Shown piece after piece: positions 23,877 through 31,772 of a DNA stretch of 41,159 bases (position 1 is its first letter; each line of letters opens with the position of its first letter). The DNA is from Streptomyces mashuensis (GTDB taxonomy: Bacteria; Actinomycetota; Actinomycetes; Streptomycetales; Streptomycetaceae). The translations under genes were made by a program, and so were the position numbers. Location of the stretch: positions 1 through 41,159 of the forward strand of contig NZ_BNBD01000026.1 of the NCBI RefSeq assembly GCF_014654785.1. The letters run 5' to 3'. Below the pieces are notes generated by a model, which worked only from the letters and a program-made list of their open reading frames with translations, was not told where the DNA came from and did no database searches.

Positions 23877-24976
23877 AGGATCGCCCCTTTCCTGGTGGAG
23901 GCCCCGTGCGGGGTGGTCATCACGTGGGCGCGGTGCTGCTGGCCGGCCAACCAGTCCAGGCGGATACGGTGCCGGTCCGCGGTGAGCGAGGCATGCCAAC
24001 GGGCGTCGCTGACGCTCTCGGGGCTGTCGCCCCACACTGTCAGGTAGGCGTCAACGTCGACGAGGATCGCGCCCTGGACGAGGGCGCCGTGGGTGGTGCT
24101 GCTGGCGATCTCGTGGGCGGCCTTCTTGACCGTGTCGGTGGTGAACGCCCCGGCCAGGGCAGCTCGCCACTTCGCCGACCGCCGGGACTGCGCCGGCGGC
24201 AGCGGCCGGTACAGCACGGCGAACGACCGGTCCACGGTGAAGTGGGGGTCCTGCCGGTCGGCGTGGCCGTCGCCCAGCAGCAGGCGCTGCATCAGGTCGC
24301 CGTCGGTGTCGTCGGGCCACGCGGTCACCCGTGCCGTGGCCGCGTAGCGGCCGTCGTCCAGAAGCACCCAACCGGGCCCGCGTTCGGCCACAGCGGGCAC
24401 GGGGTCGGGCTCCACGGGCATCAGCGCGCCAAGCCGAGCCACCTCGCCCTCCAGGGTGCCCAGGATCCGGTCCGGCTGCCCCGCCAACCCCTTGGGCACG
24501 TGCACAGAGATCGTCTGCCCGTGGGTGACGTAGTCGTCCACGGTGGCGCGGTGGGTGACGTGCACCTGAATGCCGGCGGTGCGGGCCTGGCCGCCAGCGA
24601 ACGTCAGCGCCCTGCTGAATGCATCGTGGAAGGCGGCGCGGCGCAGCGGGTCCTGCATGGTGCCGTGCTCCGGGTACAGCTCCCACGTCGCGGTCGCCCC
24701 CGGACGGTCGAACACCGCCGCCGGCGCGGTCTTCTCCCGCAGACGCCGGTAGCCGACCGCCGCCCACCGGGCGACCGAGCGCGGCCCCGGCGCCACGTTC
24801 AGCAGCGCCCCGGCGGCGCCCACCGCACCGAACGTCCACGCCGGCGGCGGGCTGAGAAACGCCGACATCAGGAGAGCGCCGCCCGCCCCGAGGTTCATCT
24901 TCGTCAGCAGGGTCTCGGCAGGGCTCAGTCCGCGCTGCACGGCGGGGAACAGGTGGCCAGGGTTCAGGGAATACAC
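23873..24976 (-). CDS. Conjugation-linked membrane protein before VirB4-like gene
   Basis: 367 residues. N-terminal hydrophobic segments (NLGAGGALLMSAFL, AWTFGAVGAAGALL) precede a soluble region (WELYPEHGTMQDPLRRAAFHDAF...DDYVTHGQTISVHVPKG). It resembles in outline the SCO6880/PrgI-type partner proteins encoded next to VirB4-like genes in actinobacteria, but I could not confirm this. GTG 24976 is chosen for GGAGG 7 bases upstream. It overlaps the VirB4-like gene by 4 bases. Likely part of the transfer complex at the membrane. Confidence 0.6.
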   Translation of the reverse strand: MYSLNPGHLFPAVQRGLSPAETLLTKMNLGAGGALLMSAFLSPPPAWTFGAVGAAGALLNVAPGPRSVARWAAVGYRRLREKTAPAAVFDRPGATATWELYPEHGTMQDPLRRAAFHDAFSRALTFAGGQARTAGIQVHVTHRATVDDYVTHGQTISVHVPKGLAGQPDRILGTLEGEVARLGALMPVEPDPVPAVAERGPGWVLLDDGRYAATARVTAWPDDTDGDLMQRLLLGDGHADRQDPHFTVDRSFAVLYRPLPPAQSRRSAKWRAALAGAFTTDTVKKAAHEIASSTTHGALVQGAILVDVDAYLTVWGDSPESVSDARWHASLTADRHRIRLDWLAGQQHRAHVMTTPHGASTRKGAIL

Positions 24977-25064
24977 GACAGAGCCTCCAAAGAGTGCCGC
25001 GGCCCCGGCGTCCGTGGTCCGTCGAAGACGGGCACGCAACGCCGGGGCCGGACCAGTCGGATCG

Positions 25065-26360
25065 TCAGGGGGTGGGCGGGGATGCCGACCGCTTCGGGGC
25101 CTGGGACGGTCGGGCGGGGGCGGGCTGCGGCGCGTTGGGGGCCCGCCTCGGGTTCGGCGCCGCGGCCTGGCCGGCGGATGTCCGGGGCCCATCGGTGGCC
25201 GCCTGGGGCCGGGCGGCTGCCCGTGCCTGTTGGCGTGCCTGAGTGAGCTGGGCCGTACGGGACGCGCGTTCCCGGACCTGAGCGACAGCAGACGCCGTGG
25301 TCAGCTGTCCCGGGCGCTGCTGCTGTTTGAAGCCGTAAGCAGCGAAGAGGACGCCGCGGTCCTTGTACATCGCGCGGCCGGGCGTGTCGACCGTGCGCAG
25401 CGCGCGGGCGGAGTTCTCCTGCTCGTAGACGTCCGGCACACCCGCCCGGATGAGATCTCGAACCAGGCGGTTGTCCGTGTTGCGCTCCACCACACTCCGG
25501 ACCGCGCCGGCCACCTTGGGACCGAAGTACGGGATCCCGTGGAAGATCATCCGAAGCATCAGCACGTCCGCGGCGACCAGCAGCGTAGCGTCCATCACGA
25601 GTGAGCCCTTGGCGAGGTCCACGAAGGGGGAGACCAGCAGCAGCACCATGGGGGCGAACATCAGCCCCAGCAGCCTCATCGCCCACTGCTTGACCGCCGT
25701 CATGTCACCGCCGCGTGCCAGCGACGCCAGCACCAGGGGAGCCATGCACACGAACGCCAGGATCCCAAGCTGGCGAGTCATGAACACCAGCAGAGCGAAC
25801 CCGAGGGCTACCACGAGCGCTGCAACGATGATCAAGATGGCCAGGGGGTTGCCCGAATCCGACGCCTTCTTCATGTCCTTGCTGATCGCGCCGAACAGAG
25901 TCGTTTCATTGCTGTCGAACGCGGCCGTGAACGCCTCGCTCACGGCCCCGTTCAGCAACACCACGATGCCCGGCACCGACGCCATACCGACGACGGCGGC
26001 GAGAGTCCATCCGGTGGAGGCCCCCAGCTGGCGCAGGCGTGGTACGCCCTGCCAGGCGGTCAGGGCGCATATGACGACCACGCACGTGAAGATCGCGACA
26101 GCGAGGTGCTGGCCGAGCCACAAGAACGGCTCGTAGAACGCGCTGTCGGACTTCAGCGGCGCCTGCTTCGGCGCGATGAGCCCATTGATCTTCTTGATCA
26201 GGTACTCGGCCAAGTCCTGCACGTGCTGAGAGGCGCCGCCGGTGATTCCGTCTCCTGCACCACCTCCCCCTTTTCCGGGGCTTGGAGGATCGCCCGGTTT
26301 GGCTTTGCAGAACTCTTTCGCCTGACCTTTGATCAGGTCGCACGGGTTCTTGTCCGGCAT
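25065..26360 (-). CDS. VirB6/TrbL-like polytopic membrane protein
   Basis: 431 residues. Several membrane segments: LAVAIFTCVVVICALTAW, TLAAVVGMASVPGIVVLL, LAILIIVAALVVALGFALL, LGILAFVCMAPLVLASL and LMFAPMVLLLVSPF. An Ala/Pro/Arg-rich tail follows (PNPRRAPNAPQPAPARP). VirB6/TrbL proteins form part of the inner-membrane channel of type IV systems. The N-terminus MPDKNPCDLIKGQAKEF is soluble and Lys-rich. It begins 5 bases after the preceding gene's stop. Its place between a pilin-sized protein and the VirB4-like gene supports the call. Confidence 0.75.
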   Translation of the reverse strand: MPDKNPCDLIKGQAKEFCKAKPGDPPSPGKGGGGAGDGITGGASQHVQDLAEYLIKKINGLIAPKQAPLKSDSAFYEPFLWLGQHLAVAIFTCVVVICALTAWQGVPRLRQLGASTGWTLAAVVGMASVPGIVVLLNGAVSEAFTAAFDSNETTLFGAISKDMKKASDSGNPLAILIIVAALVVALGFALLVFMTRQLGILAFVCMAPLVLASLARGGDMTAVKQWAMRLLGLMFAPMVLLLVSPFVDLAKGSLVMDATLLVAADVLMLRMIFHGIPYFGPKVAGAVRSVVERNTDNRLVRDLIRAGVPDVYEQENSARALRTVDTPGRAMYKDRGVLFAAYGFKQQQRPGQLTTASAVAQVRERASRTAQLTQARQQARAAARPQAATDGPRTSAGQAAAPNPRRAPNAPQPAPARPSQAPKRSASPPTP

Positions 26361-26365
26361 GGCGA

Positions 26366-26644
26366 TCAGTGCTTGGCGTTCGTGACGGTCGAGAAGAGGG
26401 TGTCACCGTAGAGGGCGAGGATGACCGCGACGAACAAGGTGCCCACCGCCATCGAACCCTTCTGCAGAGCGGTCTTCGGGTCGTGGGAGAGCTGGAGCAG
26501 CATGCGGACGGCAATCACGGCGATGACGGCCGCAATGCCCTTGGTGACCAGACCGGCACCGGTCAGTCCGATAGTGCGAAAGAATGCCGTGAACCCGTCG
26601 CTGAGGTCCTGGCCTTCAGCGGCAAGAACGGTGATCTTGGACAT
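26366..26644 (-). CDS. Small membrane protein, pilin- or VirB2-sized
   Basis: 92 residues with two hydrophobic segments (LVTKGIAAVIAVIAVRMLL, SMAVGTLFVAVILALYG), the general form of VirB2/TrbC pilins. GGAGG precedes ATG 26644 by 8 bases, and it starts 3 bases after the transglycosylase stop. Membership is inferred from size, topology and neighbours. Confidence 0.65.
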   Translation of the reverse strand: MSKITVLAAEGQDLSDGFTAFFRTIGLTGAGLVTKGIAAVIAVIAVRMLLQLSHDPKTALQKGSMAVGTLFVAVILALYGDTLFSTVTNAKH

Positions 26645-26647
26645 AGG

Positions 26648-27655
26648 TTATGCCTCCTTGCTGTGGCGGGAAATGGGGCGGGCGTAGGCGAAAACGTCGC
26701 TCATCGCGTTCACACGGTCGAACCGGACTTGGGTTCCCGGCCGTGGAGCATTGATGAGCCAGCCCCCACCGACATAAATGCCGACGTGGTGAAGACTGGT
26801 CGCGCTACTGCCGTAGAAGACGAGATCTCCGGGCATGGCCTGTTCGGGTTTCACGGGCTCCGATGCGGCGTATTGCTCCGTCGCTGTTCGGGGTAGGGAA
26901 ATACCGACTCGTGCGTAGGCGTAGAGCGTGAGCCCGGAGCAGTCGAAACCCGTTACTGATCCTCCGGAGCTTCCGTTGGGTGAGCAACAGGTTCCCGTGG
27001 TGGGACCGCTCGCGCTGCCGCCACCCCAAGAATAGGGGGTGCCGATCATGTCTTGCGCGGCGTTTACGACCGTGGCGGCCTGCTCCGCCGTGGTGAGCGT
27101 GCCGCCGCCCGGTGACGGCTTTTCGGCGAGAGCCACGATGGATTTGACGTAGTCCTGCGTCTCCTTGTAGGGAGGCACACCTCCGTATTTGCGGACGGCG
27201 CCGCTGCCAGCGTTGTAGGCGGCGAGCATGTTGCCCTGCTTATTGCCGGGCACGTCTTTTATCTCGTCGGCTATGGAGCATAGATACTTGGCTGCGGCGG
27301 GGATCGCGTCTTCGGGGTCCCACACGTCGCGCTTTCCGTCCCCATTGCCGTCAACTCCGCTGGTCTCCCAGGTGGACGGCATGAATTGCGCGATGCCTTG
27401 CGCGCCGACCGGCGACTGTGCTTTGGGGTTGAAGTTGGATTCTGTTGAGAGAAGCGCGGCAAGCAGGTTGGGACTGACTCCGGGGCAGGTGGTTCCTGCC
27501 TTTTCTATCAGGCCCTTGTACTGCGGCGGGACAGACAGGCTGAGCACTCCGGCGCCCAGTCCTGGGTGGTCGTCGCCGGCGGCCTGGACGAGTGCGGCCA
27601 CGACGACGGCCGCGGTGGCTCCCACGCCGACCGCAACCACTGCTGTGGTGCGCAA
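26648..27655 (-). CDS. Cell-wall hydrolase: lytic transglycosylase plus NlpC/P60 peptidase
   Basis: 335 residues. The N-terminus VVAVGVGATAAVVVAALVQA is a signal anchor. The transglycosylase (about 55-180) has catalytic Glu E72 in ALLSTESNFN and GAQGIAQFMPSTW. The NlpC/P60 domain (about 200-330) has FDC239SG and H290 in LHHVGIYVGGG. It would cut glycan strands and peptide cross-links to open the wall for DNA transfer, like VirB1 or the TraB-associated hydrolases. Start: TTG 27655 with GGAAGGGGG just ahead; no ATG fits. It lies downstream of the repeat block at 27741-27803 in the transfer operon. Confidence 0.88.
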   Translation of the reverse strand: MRTTAVVAVGVGATAAVVVAALVQAAGDDHPGLGAGVLSLSVPPQYKGLIEKAGTTCPGVSPNLLAALLSTESNFNPKAQSPVGAQGIAQFMPSTWETSGVDGNGDGKRDVWDPEDAIPAAAKYLCSIADEIKDVPGNKQGNMLAAYNAGSGAVRKYGGVPPYKETQDYVKSIVALAEKPSPGGGTLTTAEQAATVVNAAQDMIGTPYSWGGGSASGPTTGTCCSPNGSSGGSVTGFDCSGLTLYAYARVGISLPRTATEQYAASEPVKPEQAMPGDLVFYGSSATSLHHVGIYVGGGWLINAPRPGTQVRFDRVNAMSDVFAYARPISRHSKEA

Positions 27656-27740
27656 CGGGCCCCCTTCCTCTCTCGTGGGCTGTTTGACTGTTTCCGCAGG
27701 TCAGCACCGCCGTCCGGTACCGCCGACGCACCGCCGGGCC

Positions 27741-27803
27741 ACCGCCGCTCGGGCGGTGGTGACCGCCGCTCGGGCGGTGGTGACCGCCGCTCGGGCGGTG
27801 CGT
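27741..27803. repeat. Three 21-bp tandem repeats, each a small hairpin
   Basis: Core ACCGCCGCTCGGGCGGT repeated at 27741, 27762 and 27783, inside a larger inverted repeat CCGACGCACCGCC (27722-27734) / GGCGGTGCGTCGG (27792-27804). It lies in the 189 bases between the end of the FtsK-like gene and the wall-hydrolase gene. It may be a DNA-binding site, a transcript attenuator or part of a transfer locus. Confidence 0.7.
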
Positions 27804-27844
27804 CGGCGGTGGGCTGGCGGTGGTCTGGCGGTGCCGGTCGGCGG

Positions 27845-29473
27845 TCAGGAATCGGACATAAGGGCTGCGGTGAGGTCGGCCAGGCGGTAGCCTCGCAAGC
27901 TCTTCGGGCCGCCCTTGCTAGCCCGCACCCGTACCCCAAACAACTCGCTGAGCTTTTTTCCAGCTTCCGTTGTATTGGATTCCGTGATCCCCAGCGCTGG
28001 GGCCAGCTCTGCGGTGGGTATGAAGTCGAGTTGCTTGCTCTGCATCAGGTCGACTGCCTGCTTGAGCGGGGAGACCGGAGTTTTTTCAAGGGCCTGCTGC
28101 TGGCGGGCATAGACCTCGTCAACGACTTCCCAGATGAACTCATCCGTGAAGTTGAACCCCCGGATAAGGGTGGAAACTCCGTGTGCGAACAGCACGCCCT
28201 GGCCCTTGATGTTGGAGTCGAGAAGGGCGGGGTTGATCGGGGCGACCGTTTCGAAGTACGTGTCACCGAGGGCGACTTTCGCGGTTCCTTCCGATGCCAC
28301 ATACAGGCACATGCGGTAAAGAAACTGGTCGCGGACCATGACCGGGATCGCATCTTTTGCCGGACGCTGTGTCAGCATCACGGTGGCGATTCTGGATTCC
28401 AGGGCCTTGGCGACCAGGGACCGGGCTTTTTCTGCGACCCTGCGCGCCCGTTCTCTTCCGGCGGGTGTTCCGTCGTCGGCGAAGAAGTCTGCTGATTCGT
28501 CTACGATGAAGAATACCGGCCTGAATGTGGGTATAGGCTGCCGGTTGCGGATCGCGTCCTGGATCTTTTGGTAGCGCCTTTCGACGCGGGCGTTCAGCTC
28601 ATCGAGCATGTCCTCCATGACGGCCGGGTTGTCGGATGCCTCGTAGCGGACGGCGACCTTCTCGAACCTGGTCAGACCGGAGAGTTTTCCGTCCAGCAGG
28701 TACAGGTCGAATTCGCCGTAGGCGATCAGCAGGCAGGTTATGAGCCCGTTGACCAGGGTGGTTTTCCCCATCTGGGTCATGCCGCCGACCAGCAGGGAGG
28801 CTTTGTCGAACGTGGGCACACCGGCGAGTTCGCCGATGACGTCATGCCCGAGAGGGACCCCGTCGAACGCGGCGATTTCCTGCCGGGTGGGGGCGGGGAA
28901 CGGGCGGCTGAACGGCGGTTCGTCAAGGACCAGCAGTTGCACCCGTCGTTCGTTGTCGCGGCTTCGTTCGAGTTTGGTGTGCAGTCGGGTGACGCCGAAC
29001 ATGCCGGCGACGTTGCCGAGCTTTTTCTCGACGTCCGCGTACGTACGGCCCTTGGGGACAAGGAAGTCGTAGCGTTTTCCGGTACGGACCGTCGTGATGG
29101 TGACCTCGTCGGCGCGAATCACCTCGTCCTTGCCAATGGCGCCGGCCGTGGTGAGCGCCGCGGTCAATTCCGGGTGTGCCGGCACGGCCTGGATGGCCTC
29201 CTCCACTGCCATGGCGGCTTCCTGAGAGCGCGTCACCGCGGGCTGCTCCTCGCGCGCCCACAGGCGCTTGACGGCCGTGCGGATGCGCCAGGCGAGGTAT
29301 CCGAGTGCGACCAGGGCGCCGACGGTCAGCAGCACAGTGGCCGGCCAGGACAGGCCGAGCTGGTCCTTGATGGCGGCCAGGATGCCGAAGACGATGACGA
29401 TGACTCCGATCGCGCCCGCAGCCTGCCCGTAGAGCTCTTCGGTCTGGTCCGCTTGGTGTTTCCTGTTTCCCAC
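27845..29473 (-). CDS. FtsK/SpoIIIE-family DNA translocase (TraB-like conjugation protein)
   Basis: 542 residues. Two N-terminal membrane segments (GAIGVIVIVFGILAAI, ATVLLTVGALVALGYLAW). The FtsK ATPase has Walker A LLVGGMTQMGKTT (K237) and Walker B VFFIVDESADFF, followed by TVMLTQRPAKDAI. The C-terminal about 75 residues (LDFIPTAELAPALGITESNTTEAGKKLSELFGV) form a winged-helix-like end as in FtsK gamma and Streptomyces TraB. TraB moves double-stranded plasmid DNA between hyphae and recognises short clt repeats. GTG 29473 follows GGAGGGGG. Candidate clt repeats lie 74-140 bases upstream. Confidence 0.9.
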   Translation of the reverse strand: MGNRKHQADQTEELYGQAAGAIGVIVIVFGILAAIKDQLGLSWPATVLLTVGALVALGYLAWRIRTAVKRLWAREEQPAVTRSQEAAMAVEEAIQAVPAHPELTAALTTAGAIGKDEVIRADEVTITTVRTGKRYDFLVPKGRTYADVEKKLGNVAGMFGVTRLHTKLERSRDNERRVQLLVLDEPPFSRPFPAPTRQEIAAFDGVPLGHDVIGELAGVPTFDKASLLVGGMTQMGKTTLVNGLITCLLIAYGEFDLYLLDGKLSGLTRFEKVAVRYEASDNPAVMEDMLDELNARVERRYQKIQDAIRNRQPIPTFRPVFFIVDESADFFADDGTPAGRERARRVAEKARSLVAKALESRIATVMLTQRPAKDAIPVMVRDQFLYRMCLYVASEGTAKVALGDTYFETVAPINPALLDSNIKGQGVLFAHGVSTLIRGFNFTDEFIWEVVDEVYARQQQALEKTPVSPLKQAVDLMQSKQLDFIPTAELAPALGITESNTTEAGKKLSELFGVRVRASKGGPKSLRGYRLADLTAALMSDS

Positions 29474-29546
29474 ACCCCCTCCTTCGGTGTCGTGGGCAGG
29501 TGATCGTAACCGACCGATTATGCGGTTTCCTTTTGATTCTTTTTGT

Positions 29547-29613
29547 GCTCACCGGGGTCTGCTTCCTGGGGCTGCGCACGGGGGCGTGCGCTCACCGGGT
29601 CGCTCACCGGGTC
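29547..29613 (-). repeat. Candidate clt/TRS repeats for the TraB-like translocase
   Basis: On the minus strand, GACCCGGTGAGC occurs twice in direct tandem (29602-29613 and 29590-29601), and once with an extra C (29547-29559). From memory, TraB of pSVH1 recognises 8-bp GACCCGGA repeats, so 7 of 8 positions agree. Position next to the traB-like gene fits a clt locus, but pattern similarity is the only evidence. Confidence 0.55.
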
Positions 29614-29657
29614 TGCAACTCGACTGCGTGGTCTGCTTCCGGCAGTCGCAGCGAGGG

Positions 29658-29680
29658 CCAGCCCGCCCGCGGCGGGCTGG
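29658..29680 (-). terminator. Hairpin between spread gene and translocase gene
   Basis: CCAGCCCGCC-CGC-GGCGGGCTGG, a perfect 10-base stem, 28 bases downstream of the 29709 stop. Confidence 0.65.
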
Positions 29681-29708
29681 TCTTCACTGGTGGTGCCGGA
29701 CGGTGGTT

Positions 29709-30857
29709 TCAGGCCGCGTCCGCGTCCCGCGTCTCCTCGTCGTCCTCGCGCTGATGGCCGCCGCCCTTCTCGTTGGCCATCAGCACCGCCCAGGCCAGGC
29801 GGATGCGCTCCTCGCTGCCGACGAAGCCGGCGTCGCGGAAGTGGTCGCGGGCCTGGCGGTAGGAGGTCGGCGGGTCGGTGCTGTAGCGCAGGTGCCGCAG
29901 CACGACGTCCAGTTGCCGGGCGGTCAGCTGCTCACCGGGCCGCGGAACCGGCACACCCGCGACGGCCGCGAGGTCATCGAGCGTGACGGCCTGTGCCGCC
30001 GGGCGTGCCGGTGTGCCGGTCGACGGCACACCCGGCGTGCCGGTCGGCGTGCCGGTCTCCTCCGGCAGCGCGTTGACCTGCGTGCCGGTGGCGTGACGGC
30101 CCACGGTGGCCGGGCTGGGCAGGGGCGGCGCGGCGTGAGTCCACTGGCCCAGTTCGGGCAGGCGGATCGCGGCCACGGCGGCGGGGAGAACCTTCTCGGC
30201 GATCGTCTGCGCGGTCGCCTCGGCCTGGCTGTGCAGCTCCTCGGTCATCGTCTGCTGCGACTTCAGTACCGACTTGCGGTAGGCGGTCTCTGCCTCGGCC
30301 ACGCGCTTCTCCAGCGCGGTGGCCAGCTCCAGCAGCTCGATGCGGTGCGCCGCCTCGGCCTCCATCTCCTCCAGGCGGTCGGCGATTTCCTGCCGCTTGG
30401 CGTCGATGCGCTGCCGGGTGCCGGCGGACGTGCGCCGCCCGAGCGAGGGAAGAACGATCCACCACGCGGCCTTGGTCGCCACGATGGCGATCGGGGTCAG
30501 GATCACGGCCAGGACGAACCCGCCGACCTCGCCCACGCCGGACACGACCAGGTCCGCCGTGGGGAGGGCCGCGTTCACGGCCGTCAGCCCCAGCCCGGCG
30601 TACCGCACGCGCCGGGCGCGGGCGTCGTTGTTGCCGGCCAGGATCTCCGTCGCCTGGAACACCACCCACAGGGCATCCAGCGCGCCAACCGTCGGCACGG
30701 CCCACACCCCGAACCGCGGCTCCAGGATTCGGTAGCTCACCTGGACCGACAGAATCGCCACGCCCAGGGTGACGGCCATGAGGACGGCCAGCACCGTCCC
30801 CCGCGGGGAACCGCGCCAGCGCCGCAGCAGCCCCTCGAACTTTGACGTCTTGCTCAT
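29709..30857 (-). CDS. SpdB2-like membrane protein (plasmid spread)
   Basis: 382 residues. Four hydrophobic segments near the N-terminus (VLAVLMAVTLGVAILSV, VGALDALWVVFQATEIL, AVNAALPTADLVVSGV, GGFVLAVILTPIAIVA) then a coiled-coil-like region (RQRIDAKRQEIADRLEEMEAEAAHRIELLELATALEKRVAEAET) and Thr/Pro-rich linker. The C-terminus YRQARDHFRDAGFVGSEERIRLAWAVLM looks like an HTH. SpdB2 proteins of Streptomyces plasmids spread DNA within recipient hyphae. ATG 30857 overlaps the upstream stop as ATGA, with GGAGGAAG ahead. Confidence 0.7.
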   Translation of the reverse strand: MSKTSKFEGLLRRWRGSPRGTVLAVLMAVTLGVAILSVQVSYRILEPRFGVWAVPTVGALDALWVVFQATEILAGNNDARARRVRYAGLGLTAVNAALPTADLVVSGVGEVGGFVLAVILTPIAIVATKAAWWIVLPSLGRRTSAGTRQRIDAKRQEIADRLEEMEAEAAHRIELLELATALEKRVAEAETAYRKSVLKSQQTMTEELHSQAEATAQTIAEKVLPAAVAAIRLPELGQWTHAAPPLPSPATVGRHATGTQVNALPEETGTPTGTPGVPSTGTPARPAAQAVTLDDLAAVAGVPVPRPGEQLTARQLDVVLRHLRYSTDPPTSYRQARDHFRDAGFVGSEERIRLAWAVLMANEKGGGHQREDDEETRDADAA

Positions 30858-31627
30858 GCTTCTTCCTCCGTGCGGATCGCGGGCCGGCCGGTGACCGTGC
30901 CGGCGAGGCGGCTCACCTTGGCCAGGTGGGCGTCCTGCTGCTCGATCAGGTCGCGAACCTGCTCCTCCAGGGGGCCCGCACCCCTGCCGTAGAAGCGCCT
31001 GCCGTAGTCGCAGACGGCGCCGATGGGCCAGTCCTCGGCGTCCGGGTAGCCGGCGGCCTCCAGCGCGGCGGCGCGGCCCAGGCGGGCGTAGAGGTGCGTG
31101 TCGTGGACCTCGGCGATCTGCGCCGCCCGCCCGTCGAACGCGACAGCGGCGGACGTGGTGCGGTCCTGGGCGTCGACCAGGCGAGAGACCGCGGACGGCC
31201 ACTCGGCGGCGGCGTTGGGGGTGCGCAGGTAGTCGTACGCCGCCGCCAGGGCCGTGGCCTCGTCCTGGTACGCCCTCCAGAGGGCGGGCGCGTCCTCAAC
31301 CACGGTCTTCAGGTCCGCCACGTACGCGGCGGACCTCCACTCCTCCCGCGCCTGCTGGTACAGCTCCGACAGGACGAGGCCGGCCTTCTGCCGGAGCTGG
31401 TACTCGGCCTCGTCCTCCGACTCCCTGACATAGCGCAACTTCGGGTCGTCGTGGGTGGAGGGGGCGGACGGCTCGGGCTCCCGCCCGGTGAACGGCTCGA
31501 ACTCGTAGCCGAGCCCGTACGAGTGGGAGGTCACCTTCTTCAGGTGCCTCGGCAGGTACGGCTGGAGGCGGGCGAAGACCTCCTTCAGCTCCTCGGGGGT
31601 GACCTGGAAGCCGTCGACGTACGGCAT
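30854..31627 (-). CDS. Hypothetical protein, first gene of transfer operon
   Basis: 257 residues beginning MPYVDGFQVTPEELKEVFARLQPYLPRHLKKV, mainly helical and soluble. No family recognised. AAGGAG precedes ATG 31627 by 5 bases and overlaps the edge of the palindrome at 31637-31652, so its translation or transcription could be blocked by a repressor there. Its 4-base overlap with the SpdB2-like gene ties it to transfer. Confidence 0.7.
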   Translation of the reverse strand: MPYVDGFQVTPEELKEVFARLQPYLPRHLKKVTSHSYGLGYEFEPFTGREPEPSAPSTHDDPKLRYVRESEDEAEYQLRQKAGLVLSELYQQAREEWRSAAYVADLKTVVEDAPALWRAYQDEATALAAAYDYLRTPNAAAEWPSAVSRLVDAQDRTTSAAVAFDGRAAQIAEVHDTHLYARLGRAAALEAAGYPDAEDWPIGAVCDYGRRFYGRGAGPLEEQVRDLIEQQDAHLAKVSRLAGTVTGRPAIRTEEEA

Positions 31628-31636
31628 GGGTGCTCC

Positions 31637-31652
31637 TTCGCAGATCTGCGAA
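31637..31652. promoter_or_regulatory. 16-bp palindrome at the head of the transfer operon
   Basis: TTCGCAGATCTGCGAA, perfect 8+8 palindrome overlapping the Shine-Dalgarno region of the 31627 gene. A partial copy (CGCAGATCTG) lies at 31935-31944. Likely operator for a transfer-operon repressor. Confidence 0.7.
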
Positions 31653-31731
31653 CGACAAGGGGGCAGCGGAACCGCTGTCCGGTGGTGGGGCCGGCGGGGT
31701 GCCTGGCTCCCTAGCGGCGTAGGGGCCGCAG

Positions 31732-31772
31732 TGCCCCGGACCGGATTCGAACCGGTCTCATGCCTACGGGGC
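31732..31772 (-). other. tRNA-like acceptor stem plus T-arm (minihelix)
   Basis: On the minus strand, GCCCCG (31772-31767) pairs with CGGGGC (31738-31733). GACCGG (31757-31752) pairs with CCGGTC (31744-31739) around the T-loop TTCGAAT. The two stems stack without a gap into 12 bp, followed by A and no CCA. The 9-base link TAGGCATGA replaces the D and anticodon arms, so it is not a tRNA. It could be a remnant of an integration site, a tRNA-like RNA or a DNA hairpin. Confidence 0.6.

Noticed and set aside
21696..31627. A relaxase or integrase in the transfer region
   Set aside because: No three-His relaxase motif, tyrosine recombinase or serine recombinase pattern was seen in any frame.
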